This document shows positions 1-11,600 of a stretch of 64,000 nucleotides of DNA, in pieces; within the stretch, counting starts at the first letter, position 1, and each line of letters begins with the position of its first letter. The position numbers and the translations under genes are program-made. Below the pieces are notes generated by a model. It saw only the letters and a program-made list of their open reading frames with translations. It made no database searches and was not told the DNA's origin. Location: contig JAPLRU010000037.1 of assembly GCA_026399025.1 (NCBI GenBank), positions 1 through 64,000 of the forward strand, read 5' to 3'. This stretch comes from Methylobacter sp. (GTDB lineage Bacteria > Pseudomonadota > Gammaproteobacteria > Methylococcales > Methylomonadaceae).

Positions 1-3000
1 GACAGCGACGAATAACCGGTGCCGAAATCGTCCAACGAAAAACTCACACCCTTTGCTTTCAGTGCGGTCATTTTAGCGATAGTGTCCTCAACGTTGGATA
101 CCAGCAGGCTTTCAGTCAATTCCAGCTTGAGTTTATACGGATTAACCCCGGTTCGATCAAGCACCGCCGACACCCGTTCAACGAAATCCGCTTGCTGAAA
201 CTGGCGCGCACTGACGTTAACGGACAAGGTAAGATGCGCCGTTTCCTTACGCGCGGCCCAGTTCGTCAATTGGCGGCAAGCGGTTTCCAATACCCATAAA
301 CCCAAGGGCACGATCAGCCCGGTTTCTTCAGCCAAGCGAATAAACTCGACCGGCAGCATCAGTCCGCGCAGAGGATGCTGCCAGCGCACCAAGGCTTCGG
401 CGCCGGTTATGCGACCTTCTTCATTCATCTGCGGTTGATAGTGCAGAAGAAACTGCCGGTCTTGCAATGCTTGATTCAAATCCGCCTCCAAGTTGGTGCG
501 CGTCGCAATCTCGGCTTGCATGAACGGTTCGAAAAAACACAGGGTGTTACGGCCCGACGACTTGGCTTGATACATCGCAATATCCGCCTGTTTCAGTAAC
601 TCATCGATACTCTTAATATGGTCGCTGAACAGGGTGACGCCAATGCTTGGCGTACTTCGATGCAGGTGCCCGGAAAGCTGGTAGGGCTGATTCAACGAGG
701 CCAGCACTTTTTCGCCGACCGTCTCGCTCTGGATAACCGCTTCATGATAGCCTTCCGTCAGGTCTTCCAGCATGATGACGAATTCATCGCCTCCCAAACG
801 AGCCACGGTGTCGCACTCGCGCACGGCGGCGGTCAGGCGGCCGGCGACCAGTTGCAGCAGCAGGTCGCCTTTATCGTGACCGAGCGTGTCATTCAAGGTC
901 TTGAAATTGTCCAGGTCGATAAACAGCAAGGCGCCGTGCATTTTGCTGCGGGCGCTAGCCGTCAAAGCTTGTTGCAGCCGGTCCTGCAATAAACGCCGGT
1001 TGGGCAGTTGCGTTAGCGGGTCGTAAAACGCCAGATGCTTGATCTCATCCGCTGCCGCTTTGCTAACGGTAATATCGGTAAAACTGCCGACGCAATGGGT
1101 AACGACGCCATTCTTGTCCTTCACCGCGGTGATAATCAAATACTCCGGATAAACTTCGCCGTTTTTGCGCCGGTTCCAGATTTCGCCTTCCCAGGAGCCG
1201 GTATGATTGATGCTTTCCCACATTGAGGCATAAAAAGCCGGGCTTTTGCGGCCCGAACTCAAAATGCGCGGATTCTTGCCGATGGCTTCTTCGGCGCTAT
1301 AGCCGGTGACTTTAGTGAAAGTACGGTTCACTCGCAAAATCACCCCCTTCGCATCGGTAACCAGCATGCCTTCCTGGGATTCAAAAGCCGTGGCGGCGAT
1401 ACGAAGATCATTCTCGGCCAGTTTGCGCTCGGTGATATCTTGCACAATGCCTAACATCCGCACCGGCTTACCGTTCGCATCCCGTTCCGCTTGCCCTGCC
1501 GAGCGCATCCAGCGTATCTTGCCGTCCTGGCCGACCATCCGGTAATCAACGTCATACGGCTTACCGTCCTGGATATGCGCTTGGTGCGCCGCCGTTACCG
1601 GACTCCGGTCTTCCGGATAAACTGCCGAGATAAAGTTTTCCCAAGCCGGTTTCCGAGCGTCAGGAAAACCCAGTAAAGAGGTGACAGTCTCCGACCAATA
1701 TTGCCGGTTATTAACCAGATCGTTTTCCCAAACGCCGATTCCTCCATAAAATTGACTGACCCGAAAAAGCTCTTCGATATTTCTTAGCGACTGTTCTGAA
1801 AGCTTACGCTCGGTGATGTCCTCGGTCATGCCCATCAACTTTGTAACCCTGCCTTCACTGTTCTTGATCGGCACAAAACAAGACTTGAAAACCTGCGCTG
1901 ACGCTCCGCAGCCCCTAAATTCAAAGTGGCTTATCTGACCGCTATAGGCTTGTTCAAGCAACGCCTGTACATTGTCCCGACCGGAAGCATCGACGATGTC
2001 CAGATAGGAATAGCCCAGCACCGGATTTTGCTCATTGACGTCCATCATTAACAGGCCAGCCCGGTTCACCGATGTGAACCGGCCTTCCATATCGAGTTCA
2101 TGGATGCACAGCGGAGCGTTTTCTACTAACGAGCGATAGCGCTGTTCGCTCTCCCGCAAACCGGTCTCGGCCGCTTGCTGATGCTGATTCGATAAAAACA
2201 GCCGCCATGCGCTAAAGTAAGTGAGTAAAAACAGCACCGCGATATTCAGAATGACCGAAAGCGCAAGCACGAAATCCCGGTCATAAAAACCGGCATGTTG
2301 GCCGATCAAAGCGATTAACCCCAGTAGCACAGGAACAAACACCACTGCCGGCAGCAACAGGCCGGATATTGAGCCGGAATAGCCGACAACACTCAAAACG
2401 CGCGGGTAGCCTCTATCGGGAACAGCCAAAATCACGGCTCCGGCAAGAAATAACAAAGAAACCGCGGTATCGATCGCCATCGGCATAAAAGTGCCGATTT
2501 GGTAAAACGGTTTAACCCCATAAAGATGACCGATAACCGCCATCAACGCGATAAATGCGGGAATTACGGCCAGCGTTTGAGCCAGCCGAATTGAAAAATC
2601 CGACTGCTTACGCAGAAATAACAGCGTCCAGCCCAACGTAAACAAGCAAAAGGCGGTATTGGGCGCCATTCCGCCGGGACGGTCGGCTCCTAAAACCGGC
2701 TTTGCGGGAAAAAACTGGCGGTCAATAGGGGATGATATAGCCCATGCGAAGTCGCTAAGTTCCATCGCGCTGCCGATGAGGACAATCACCGTCGCCCAAC
2801 AACAAACCCGGTTGATCAACGGAAGCATATTAACGTCATACCAGCGGAGAACATCCACAGCCAGAACAATCACTCCGACAGCGGCAGCCGGGCTCATCGC
2901 CACACCGGCAAAGAGGCCGCGTTTAAGCAAATCGATATCCCAAGCCCAGCCGATCAATGCGAAGACTCCGATGATTATCGGTAACGTCGGCCAGGTCAAT

Positions 3001-3023
3001 CTTGATGGTAAGGGTAAAACCAC
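1..3023 (-). CDS. Membrane-bound PAS-GGDEF-EAL c-di-GMP signalling protein (partial, C-terminus cut by window edge)
   Basis: The minus strand is open from a GTG at 3023 to the left edge, about 1007 residues. The GTG follows an in-frame stop and has GGAG nine bases upstream, which fixes the start. The first ~270 residues hold roughly eight hydrophobic segments (a MASE-like sensor). Several PAS/PAC units follow; the first begins with SEQRYRSLVENAP. Next come a GGDEF domain with intact LGGDEFVIML (near 785-810) and an EAL domain with AEALVRWQHP (near 370-400) and DDFGTGYSSL (near 10-40). Both catalytic signatures are intact, so the protein could make and degrade c-di-GMP; which activity dominates cannot be read. 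Only the end of the EAL domain is missing. It is divergent from the tpsB/tpsA adhesin pair, a plausible but unproven regulatory link. Confidence 0.93.
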   Translation of the reverse strand, partial: MVLPLPSRLTWPTLPIIIGVFALIGWAWDIDLLKRGLFAGVAMSPAAAVGVIVLAVDVLRWYDVNMLPLINRVCCWATVIVLIGSAMELSDFAWAISSPIDRQFFPAKPVLGADRPGGMAPNTAFCLFTLGWTLLFLRKQSDFSIRLAQTLAVIPAFIALMAVIGHLYGVKPFYQIGTFMPMAIDTAVSLLFLAGAVILAVPDRGYPRVLSVVGYSGSISGLLLPAVVFVPVLLGLIALIGQHAGFYDRDFVLALSVILNIAVLFLLTYFSAWRLFLSNQHQQAAETGLRESEQRYRSLVENAPLCIHELDMEGRFTSVNRAGLLMMDVNEQNPVLGYSYLDIVDASGRDNVQALLEQAYSGQISHFEFRGCGASAQVFKSCFVPIKNSEGRVTKLMGMTEDITERKLSEQSLRNIEELFRVSQFYGGIGVWENDLVNNRQYWSETVTSLLGFPDARKPAWENFISAVYPEDRSPVTAAHQAHIQDGKPYDVDYRMVGQDGKIRWMRSAGQAERDANGKPVRMLGIVQDITERKLAENDLRIAATAFESQEGMLVTDAKGVILRVNRTFTKVTGYSAEEAIGKNPRILSSGRKSPAFYASMWESINHTGSWEGEIWNRRKNGEVYPEYLIITAVKDKNGVVTHCVGSFTDITVSKAAADEIKHLAFYDPLTQLPNRRLLQDRLQQALTASARSKMHGALLFIDLDNFKTLNDTLGHDKGDLLLQLVAGRLTAAVRECDTVARLGGDEFVIMLEDLTEGYHEAVIQSETVGEKVLASLNQPYQLSGHLHRSTPSIGVTLFSDHIKSIDELLKQADIAMYQAKSSGRNTLCFFEPFMQAEIATRTNLEADLNQALQDRQFLLHYQPQMNEEGRITGAEALVRWQHPLRGLMLPVEFIRLAEETGLIVPLGLWVLETACRQLTNWAARKETAHLTLSVNVSARQFQQADFVERVSAVLDRTGVNPYKLKLELTESLLVSNVEDTIAKMTALKAKGVSFSLDDFGTGYSSL

Positions 3024-3461
3024 TAGTCAATCTCCAGTGCGGCATGGCAAAGATTTTTGAATAATTGAGCGTATTTCATAATATTGAATCCTTTAAACAA
3101 AAGTGCTCCGATCGGAAAGCAGCAAAGCGGGAGGTTTTACTTTAATTTGTTTGCTATCGTCAAATTAACTTATTAGTTTTGCGGTAATTATCGCTTTAAA
3201 TTTATTGGTTCGCAGCAACAAACTTATTGTCGTAATAAGCACGGTTGTTAGCTCTTGCCCGACTATGTAGAATATGGACAGATAAAATCATGCAAAGCGA
3301 ACTCAGGCCGTGAAAAAAACCATCCACTTAGCAACAAAACCTTGTCCTTCATTTTATCGCACCGCATTTTTGTTAACCAAGCCTATAAAAACGGCCGTAA
3401 TTAAGCCTATTTTTTGCTCCGTTTTGCAGCTCCCCCGGCTTAGCGATACAGATTCAGCGCC
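3024..3461. other. Divergent intergenic region, AT-rich
   Basis: About 440 bases separate the c-di-GMP enzyme (minus strand) from tpsB (plus strand). The middle (3130-3250) is AT-rich and probably holds the promoters for both directions. I could not assign convincing -10/-35 pairs, a riboswitch core or a small gene. Confidence 0.5.
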
Positions 3462-5471
3462 ATGGCATTAACCGACAACCGCCATAGCCTGCAATGCAGG
3501 CGCAATGTTGACTTAAACGGAACAAAACCCTCTCGGCAATTGCTCCATGCATTGCTCTACCTCCTCCATCCGTGGAGTCGTACCTCCTGCATAAGCCACA
3601 GGGATCTGGCGAATGCAGATTTTGCATTAGAGCCATGGATGGCGTGTAGTAGGGTAATACAGGAGCAATTACCGAGGAGCAAAATATCTGCCCATGCAAG
3701 TCGTCCGGAGGGAGAAGCGGTATCTACTCTTAAGCCAAGCGTATCGCCCGCCGCCCTACCCCCCACCGTTTTATTGCTGGCCTTATTGACCCCCATTTTA
3801 TGCGCGGCACAAGCCCCCGATAGCGGCCAAATCTTGCGTCAGCAAGAGTCTATCACCAGCCCCCGCATAGATCGGCTGCCGCCGCCAACAGCGCCGGAAC
3901 CGGAGATTTTAGCCGCGCCGGAAAAAGGCCTCAGCATTCTCGTAAAAAGCATTATTATCAACGGCGGCGAAACCCTGGAAAGCAGCGAAACGCTACAAGC
4001 GCTGGTCGCCGACGCCATCGGTCAAACCCTGGATTTTACCGGGCTTCAGCAACTCGCCGAGCGCATCGGCCAACACCTTAAAGCCAAAGGTTGGTTGTTA
4101 GCCAAAGCTTATTTGCCCAAACAAGATGTTACCGAGGGCATTATTCGGATCAACATCACTCAGGGACGTTTGGAAAGCGATCAGCAAGGGCATAGCATCA
4201 GCATTCAGCATGACCCGGATACCCGGATTAAAGACGAGGTCATTCATCAGCGCATGCGCTACGTGATCAGCGGCGACACCTTGCAGGGCGACAATCTGGA
4301 ACGGACACTGCTGTTGCTCAACGACTTGCCCGGCATTGAGGCCGCCACCACCCTGGAAAAAGGCAAACAACCCGGCACCAGCCGCTTGGGGGTGAATATT
4401 AAGGAAGCCGCACTGATCAGGGGCAATTTCTCCATTGAAGACTTCGGCAACCGTTACACCGGTCCGTGGGTCGGCAATCTGAATATCAATCTGAACGATG
4501 GCCTCGGCATCGGCGACCAACTGACGGTCGGCGGCACCGGCGCCGAAAATCTGGGCCAAGGCCGTATCGCCTACGCCTTACCGGTCGGCCATAGCGGCTT
4601 GCAAGCCAATGCCCGTTACAGCTATCTGGGTTACAGTATCGGCCGGGAATTCAGTCAACTCGGGCTTGAGGGCATGGCCCAATCCGCAGGCGGCGGCCTC
4701 AGTTATCCGTTTATTCGCTCCCGCGCCTTCAGCCTGTGGGGCATAGCCGATTACACGCACAAAGCCATGACCGATTCCAGCTTACAAGTCTTAACCGGCA
4801 AAAAACAGATAGACAACGGCACTCTCGGTTTCAACGGCCAGCGCCTGGATCGCTTCTTCGGCGGCGGTTTTAACCAGTTCTCTTACAGCGCCACGGTGGG
4901 CGGCGTCGACTTATCCGGCCTGGACAGCGAGCGCGTCGCCGACCAATCGACCGCCCATACTCAAGGCGTCTACGGCAAGCACAATTTCAGCTTGGCCCGC
5001 CTGCAAAAACTCACCGACAGTCTGAGTTTCTTTAGCGCCGCCAACGGCCAGCTTGCCAACGGCAACCTGACCAGCGCCGAAAAATTCATTCTCGGCGGTC
5101 CCACCGGCATCCGCGCTTACCCGGTCGGCGAAGCCAGCGGCGACAGCGGCTGGGTCGCCAATTTCGAATTGCGCTATGACCTACCCTACCGAACCGACAT
5201 CGGTAATCTGCAACTGGTCGGTTTTTTCGACAGCGGCCACATCACCCTGCATGAACAGCGCTGGACCAACGACATCGCCGGCAACCGCAACGAATACAGC
5301 CTGAGCGGCAGCGGTATCGGCATCAACTTCTCTCACGCCAATAATTTCGCGATTCGCGGCACCTGGGCGCACACCCTCGGCGATAACCCCGGCGTCAACG
5401 CCGCCGGTAACGACAGCTCGGGCTTACACGACGACAACCGTCTGCTGCTGCATAGCATGGTTTATTTTTAG
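3462..5471 (+). CDS. TpsB-type two-partner secretion outer-membrane transporter (ShlB/FhaC/HecB family)
   Basis: This is the outer-membrane partner that would export the TpsA protein encoded next. A hydrophobic signal-like stretch (VLLLALLTPILCAAQA, about residues 104-119) precedes a POTRA-type domain (about 160-245, beginning LSILVKSIIINGG). A 16-strand-type beta barrel follows and ends in an aromatic residue (HSMVYF), as expected for BAM substrates. The barrel holds GGPTGIRAYPVGE, a typical FhaC-family signature. The frame is open from ATG 3462, but the ~100 residues before the signal segment lie in palindromic repeat DNA and resemble no TpsB. The true start may be an unrecognised codon near 3720-3770, or the gene has an extended leader. 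The tpsA gene starts about 150 bases downstream in the same direction, so co-transcription is likely. Confidence 0.9.
   Translation: MALTDNRHSLQCRRNVDLNGTKPSRQLLHALLYLLHPWSRTSCISHRDLANADFALEPWMACSRVIQEQLPRSKISAHASRPEGEAVSTLKPSVSPAALPPTVLLLALLTPILCAAQAPDSGQILRQQESITSPRIDRLPPPTAPEPEILAAPEKGLSILVKSIIINGGETLESSETLQALVADAIGQTLDFTGLQQLAERIGQHLKAKGWLLAKAYLPKQDVTEGIIRINITQGRLESDQQGHSISIQHDPDTRIKDEVIHQRMRYVISGDTLQGDNLERTLLLLNDLPGIEAATTLEKGKQPGTSRLGVNIKEAALIRGNFSIEDFGNRYTGPWVGNLNINLNDGLGIGDQLTVGGTGAENLGQGRIAYALPVGHSGLQANARYSYLGYSIGREFSQLGLEGMAQSAGGGLSYPFIRSRAFSLWGIADYTHKAMTDSSLQVLTGKKQIDNGTLGFNGQRLDRFFGGGFNQFSYSATVGGVDLSGLDSERVADQSTAHTQGVYGKHNFSLARLQKLTDSLSFFSAANGQLANGNLTSAEKFILGGPTGIRAYPVGEASGDSGWVANFELRYDLPYRTDIGNLQLVGFFDSGHITLHEQRWTNDIAGNRNEYSLSGSGIGINFSHANNFAIRGTWAHTLGDNPGVNAAGNDSSGLHDDNRLLLHSMVYF
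3532..3682. repeat. Palindromic repeat inside the 5' end of the tpsB frame
   Basis: An inverted copy (GCAATTGCTCC ... CTACCTCCTCCATCCGTGG, 3536-3577) and a direct, diverged copy (GGATGGCGTG ... AATACAGGAGCAATTACCGAGG, about 3637-3677) of one ~45-base unit face each other. The same unit occurs singly at 16261-16311 and 51994-52043. It lies within the open frame assigned to tpsB. Confidence 0.7.
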
Positions 5472-5620
5472 GGATCATCGATGCAAACGTCCATCCAACT
5501 CACCGAGTCGATTGAAGTGCGGTTACGCTGTTTTTTCCATCCACGGAAAATCGGTCCAAGCTGCGCCACACATCGCCTAAGCCGATAATAACGAAACCGG
5601 TTATGAAACGTCATCCATCA

Positions 5621-8600
5621 ATGAACCGTCTATACCGCATCATCCGGAGCGAGGCTCGGCAAGCATGGGTTGCCGCTTCCGAACGTAGCAACGCGCATGA
5701 CATAAAGCAGACAACCGTGTCCGACAGGAGTGCAAGCTTTGCTTGCCCATGCAGGCGATGCCTGCACTCCGACTATTGGCAACCGGCTCAATTTATTTCA
5801 TGCCCGTTACTTAGCCAAAACCATTGTAAAACCGGCGACAATCATCTTTTGGACAGGGCCAATATGCAGACCGGCAGCGACGCCCGTCTGCGCCATAGCA
5901 TCGCCCATATTTTCGGTGTCTCCCTACTCGGCGTTTCCGTTGCCTACGCCACCCCCGGTATTAACGAACTACCGAGCGGCGGACAAATCAGCCAAGGCTC
6001 CGGCAGCATCAGCCAAAACGGCAATACCCTGACCGTTCGGCAAAACAGCGACAAAATGATCGGTCAATGGAATACCTTCAATATCGGCGAGCAAGCCACC
6101 GTCAATGTTCAACAACCCAACGCGCACAGCATCGCCCTCAATCGCATCCACGACAGCAAACCCAGCGAGATTTACGGCAAGCTCAACGCCAACGGTCAAA
6201 TCTATTTGCTCAACAGCAACGGCGTGATTTTCGGTAAAACCGCGCAAGTCGATGTCGGCGGTATCGTCGCCACCACCCATCACCTCGGCGACAAAGATTT
6301 CCTCAGCGGTAAGCTCGTCCTCACTCAGCAAAACGCCCTCGGCAAAATCGATAATCAAGGCCGGATTACCGCTCACGGCGGCCTGATCGCGTTCATCGCT
6401 CCGCAAGTAAGCAACAGCGGCAGCCTCCAAAATACCGGAGGAACCGTAGCCCTGGCCGCAGGCGAACAGGTCACCTTGGATTTCCAAGGCGACGGCCTGA
6501 TTAAGGTCAAAGTGGACAAAGCCGCCCTTAACGCCTTGGCGGAAAATAAAGGACTCATTCAAGCCGACGGCGGCACCGTTATCATGACCGCGCAAAGCGC
6601 CAATGCGCTGATGGACAGCGTGGTTAACAACGACGGCATCATCCAAGCCCATACCTTGGCAAACCACAAGGGACGCATCGTACTCGACGGCGGCGATGAA
6701 GGCGTCACCCGCATTGCCGGAACGCTGGATGCCGGTGCGCCGTCCCTTGCTCCGGTCAATGCAGTTAAGCAAGCGGCGGTGGGCGGAACGATTATCGCCA
6801 CCGGTAATAAAATACGCATAGATGAAGACGCTCACCTGAGCGCCAGCGGCAAAACCGGCGGCGGTAAGGTGCTGATAGGAGGCTCGTGGCGGAACAGCAA
6901 TCCTTCGGTACGCCAAGCTTCCGCCACTATCGTTGCCAAGACCGCCAAACTGGAAGCCAACGCCACCGGCCGGGGCAAGGGCGGTACCGTAGTGGTCGGC
7001 TCGGATGCGAGTAAAGCCGATTCCGTTACCCGTGCCTACGGCACGTTTGAAGCCCGAGGCGGGTCTAACGGCGGCAACGGCGGCCGTATCCAAACATCGG
7101 GGCACTGGCTGGATGTCGCCGGATCGCAAATCGACGCCTCGGCGCCAAACGGCAAAGCGGGCCGCTGGCTCTTCGCCGCCGGCACTGCCGTCATTACCGA
7201 CGCAAATGCCGACAGCGCTTCCGGTTCCGCTCTCGGCAACGACATTTGGACTTCGAATAAATCTCCATCTACCCTCCTGAATACGGACATCAGTAGCAGG
7301 CTGGAAACAGGCACCGATGTTACGGTCTCGGCACAGGGCGGAGGAACGGAGATAGGCGACATCACTGTCAGTAGCGCTATCACCAAGACCAGCGGCGACA
7401 CCGACACCACCCTGACGCTTCAAGCCGCCAACTCTATCGTAGTAGACCAAGCCATCGGCAACACCGGCGGCAGCGGCAAACTGCATGTCGCACTGGCTGC
7501 CGGCAACGGCGGCGGAAGCGTTCTGCTCAACAATAATATCAGTACCCAGGGCGGCGATATTACTTTCGGCACTGCCGCAGCCACCGGCGGCGATGTCTAT
7601 GTCGGCGGCGACAGCGCCGTTTCACTGACAACGAGTGGCGGCAGCATCACCGTCAATGGCGAGATGATTATCGCCAACACCCGCGGCCTGACTATCGATA
7701 GCTCGAATGGCAACGTGAGCTTTGGCGGATCGGTGAACTCCGGCAATCGTTATACCGGCGTCAGCAGCACCCTGGATTGGTCAAGCGCGCTGGCAGACGC
7801 GGCCTCGGGCGCAGGCCAAAGCGTGGGCGACAGTTATTTAGCCACCCTCACCTCGCGTTCCGAGAATGCGGTTGCGGCCCACAGCGTCAACTACCGGGCC
7901 GCTTGGCTGGGCGCTCGCCGAATCGCGAAAATAGGCAGCGACAACGCTTGGCGCTGGGTCTCCGGGCCTGAGGGCTTACACAGCGGCGACGGCCTGATCT
8001 TTTTTTATCAGGATAGCGGCAACACGGCCCCCGGTTTATATTCAAATTGGTCCGGCGGTCAACCCGACAATTACGGCGGCGCGGCGAACCTGAGCGATGA
8101 AGCGCAATCCGCGCTACAGTTTAGCCGCGGTTTCGGGCGCTGGAACGATTACGCAACCGGGAATAAGCTTAATTATTATGTCCGGGAAACCAACTTGGCG
8201 GCTTCACCTTTAACAGTGAATGCAGGCAGCGGCACTGTTACGTTTTCCGGGGCAGTCGGAGACAACAAAGCCTTAGCGGCGCTGAATGTCACCGCTACCG
8301 GCCCCATTGCCATTAACGGCGGCGCAGTGACCACCGAAGGATTGCAGACCTATGACGGCAATCTGACGCTGGGATCGTCGCGCACGGTGCTGACTCAAAC
8401 CAACGCCAATACCGATTTCAAGCTCCGCTCCGGCACCGCTATCTACAGTGCGGGCCTTAGCAACAGTCTGACGATCAATACCACGGACGACATCATACTC
8501 GGCAACAGCAGTTCCATCGGCTCATTCATCGGCGCACTGAATGTCACCCTGAACAGCGACAGCGACGCCACCGGCGGCGGAGCTATCTTGATGCAACGCG

Positions 8601-11600
8601 GTTCCGCCATCGCCGGCAAAGGCGGCGACATCGCACTCAACGCCGATAGGCTGACGCTGGCCGGGACCAGTCGTTTGCAAGCTAGCGGCAAATTAACCGT
8701 CCAGCCGCGTACCGCGGTCACCATCGGCATCGCGGGCGGTGCGGGCGCACTGAGTTTGCCTGCGTCCTATTTCAGCAGCAACTTCAACGGTTTTTCCGGC
8801 ATTACCGTCGGCAATGCTACGGCAAAGCGAATCCGCGTCGGCAACACGGCATTGTCCTTTAACGATCCGTTGACTCTGAAAACCGGAAACAGCATTTTCT
8901 TCGGTTCGTCATCCGCTCTTACCGGCAACGGAAACAACCTGACCCTATGGACACGCGCCGGCGGCAGCGCTGCCGGCGACGACGGCGTCGAAGGCTCGGT
9001 CCGGCTGCCGACCGGCTCATCAATCGCCACCGGCGGCGGCTCGGTCACTATAGGCGGCGGAATTAGAGGCCCCGGCCTGGGTTATGCCCTAGGTAATAAC
9101 AGCCCCTGCTTAATCAACTGCGAAAACAATGCGCGCTATCGCGGCGTAACCATTAACGGCAGTATCGATGCAGGCGGCGGCAACGTTTCCATTCTCGGGA
9201 GAGGCGCTTCCACCGTTAACGCTAGCGGCGTCAGTATCGGTGGCACGGTAAGCACCACAGGCAGCGGCGCTGTCACCGTCGACGGCATGGGCAACGGCGA
9301 AGCTGCCGGGGTGGTTGTCGGAGATAATTATCCGGGTTCGGAAAATCCCGGATATATCGGCGCAATCTCGACGCAAGACGGCAACATTACGCTCAGAGGA
9401 AGCCAAAATACCGGCGGCCAAGGGATAAACATCAGAGCTTCGGGCAACGCCGTCACTGCAACAGGTAGAGGCAACATCCTGCTTGAAGCGGTCACCGGCG
9501 GCATTACCGTTCAATCTACAGCGACCATAAGCACCGGAACCGGGAATCTGACGCTGACCGCCGACGCGCTGGACATAAACGGCACTCTTTCCGGCAGCGG
9601 ACAATTGCGTATACAAGCAAAAACACCCGGCACATCAATCGGTATTGCCGGAGGCGAAGGCCGCTTAAACCTGCCGGCGTCTTACTTCAGCACTCACTTC
9701 GCAGACGGCTTTTCCGGCATCACCGTGGGCAACAGCAGCGCCGGAGCCATCAGCGTCGGCGATGCGGTCACCTTTAACGACAATACCGCCTTGATCAGCG
9801 GCAATACTATAGCCATTAACGGCGCAATCAACGCCGTCGGCCAAACCCTCACGCTTACCGGCGGCAGCGGTAAAACCGTCAGCGGCAGCGGCGATATTAG
9901 TGCCGACAAGCTGCTCCTTAACGGCTCGCGTACAAACTACCTATTGAACACCGCCCCGCACAACAATGTCGGTATTGTCGCCGCAACCGGCGTTTCTAAG
10001 CTGGCGTATCGGGACAGCGACGCCCTCGAAATCGGTACGGTCAGCGGTGTTAGCGGTATCAGTGCCGGGGGCTTCGTCGATATTGCCACCCAGAGCGGCG
10101 ATCTTACGCTGGCGCAGAAGCTATCGGCCTTTGCGCTTACGCTTAATGCGGGGGAAGCTACAGCGGCCGGAACAAGCACCGGCGGTAATATCGTCGTCAA
10201 CGGCCTTCCGCGCATAACCGCCCTCTTCGGCGCCAAGCTCTTTACCGGCAGCGTGTCCGGCAGCACCGGCCTGTCCGCACTGATAGGCTCAGGCCGGGGC
10301 GGCTTTCGTTACAACAGCGATGAAAGCGCCAGTCACTATAGCGCGGCCTTGGGCCTCGGAAAATATGCTATTTATCGCGAACAACCGATGTTGAGCGTGA
10401 CACCCGGTTCCGCTACCGGCACCTACGGTGAAGCCGTCAGCACTGCCGCAGTCAGCGCTAAAATCACAAATTTCGTCAATGGCGATAACGCAAGCCAAGC
10501 CGGTATAAGCGGCACGGCAGAATTCATCACTACGGCGGACAATCACAGCCGCGTCGGCGTCTACGATATTGCCTATAACGGCGGTTTGAGCAACGCTTTA
10601 GGTTACGGCATAACGGATGCAACAGACAGTCTCGGAGAATACAGCATCACCCCCAGAATCTTGAACATCACGGCTACAGGTCAAAACAAAGTCTACGACG
10701 GCACCGCCACGGCCACGGTGACTTTACACGACAACCGCATAGCCAACGATAATCTGCTGCTCAGCAACACCGGCGCAAACTTCATCGACGGCAACGCCGC
10801 CACCGGTAAGCTCATCAAGGTCAGCGGCATCAACGTCGCCGGCGCCGATGCGGGCAACTATATTTTCAATACCTCAACCACCGCCATAGCCGATATTGAG
10901 CCCAACCCCGCGCCGACTTCCATCATTACCAGCGTTCTCGGCAGCGCTCAGCAAACCACTATCAAAGTAACAACCGCCGCCGGTTTGACCGTCGGTTCCG
11001 CTACCCTCGCGATCATGAGTAACGGCGCTTTGATAGTCGATAACAGCGTCGATAGCCCGACCGCTCCGCTCGCGCAACCGCCGTCTCCCGGCAATTTCAC
11101 CGCACCGGCGGTCCCGGTCTCAGCACCGGTGCAGGTCAACAGCCCCATTGCAAGCGCTGCGACCGCTCAACCCCAGGAAAGACCCCGAACACGACGCCGG
11201 GCCGACGCCGATTCACAAAAAAACATTACGCTTGAACAACCGGCAGCACCTGCTCAGAGCGCGCCCGAGAGTGCTTCTCAAAAAACCGTCGAGGCCGCTA
11301 AAACGACGCTCAGCGATGGGCTCACCAGCATAAAATCCGGTGTAAACGGCGTCGATACACTACAAACGGCACTGTTCGAAGCCGCAGTGGGACAAGGCTT
11401 GCCTAGGCAGCAGGCCGAACAGGCGAGTAACTCGTTCGTTCGGGTATTAGTGCAAAATCTTGCTAAGGGCAAACCGCTAAGCGTTGCGACCAAGCTCGCG
11501 CAAGGAGCGTTTAATTCGGTAACCGGTACGCCTAGGCCGTCCTCGCCGCAAGCCGTAGCAGCCGGTTCGCTTGCCGGTTCGGGACTGGGAAGCGGCTTGT

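Noticed and set aside
3024-3461. A c-di-GMP riboswitch before the adhesin genes
   Set aside because: Looked for because a c-di-GMP enzyme is adjacent; no GEMM-type conserved core was found.
5969-7486. A 505-codon open frame on the minus strand
   Set aside because: It is the mirror of the Gly/Asn-rich tpsA coding frame; it has no family likeness and no ribosome site.
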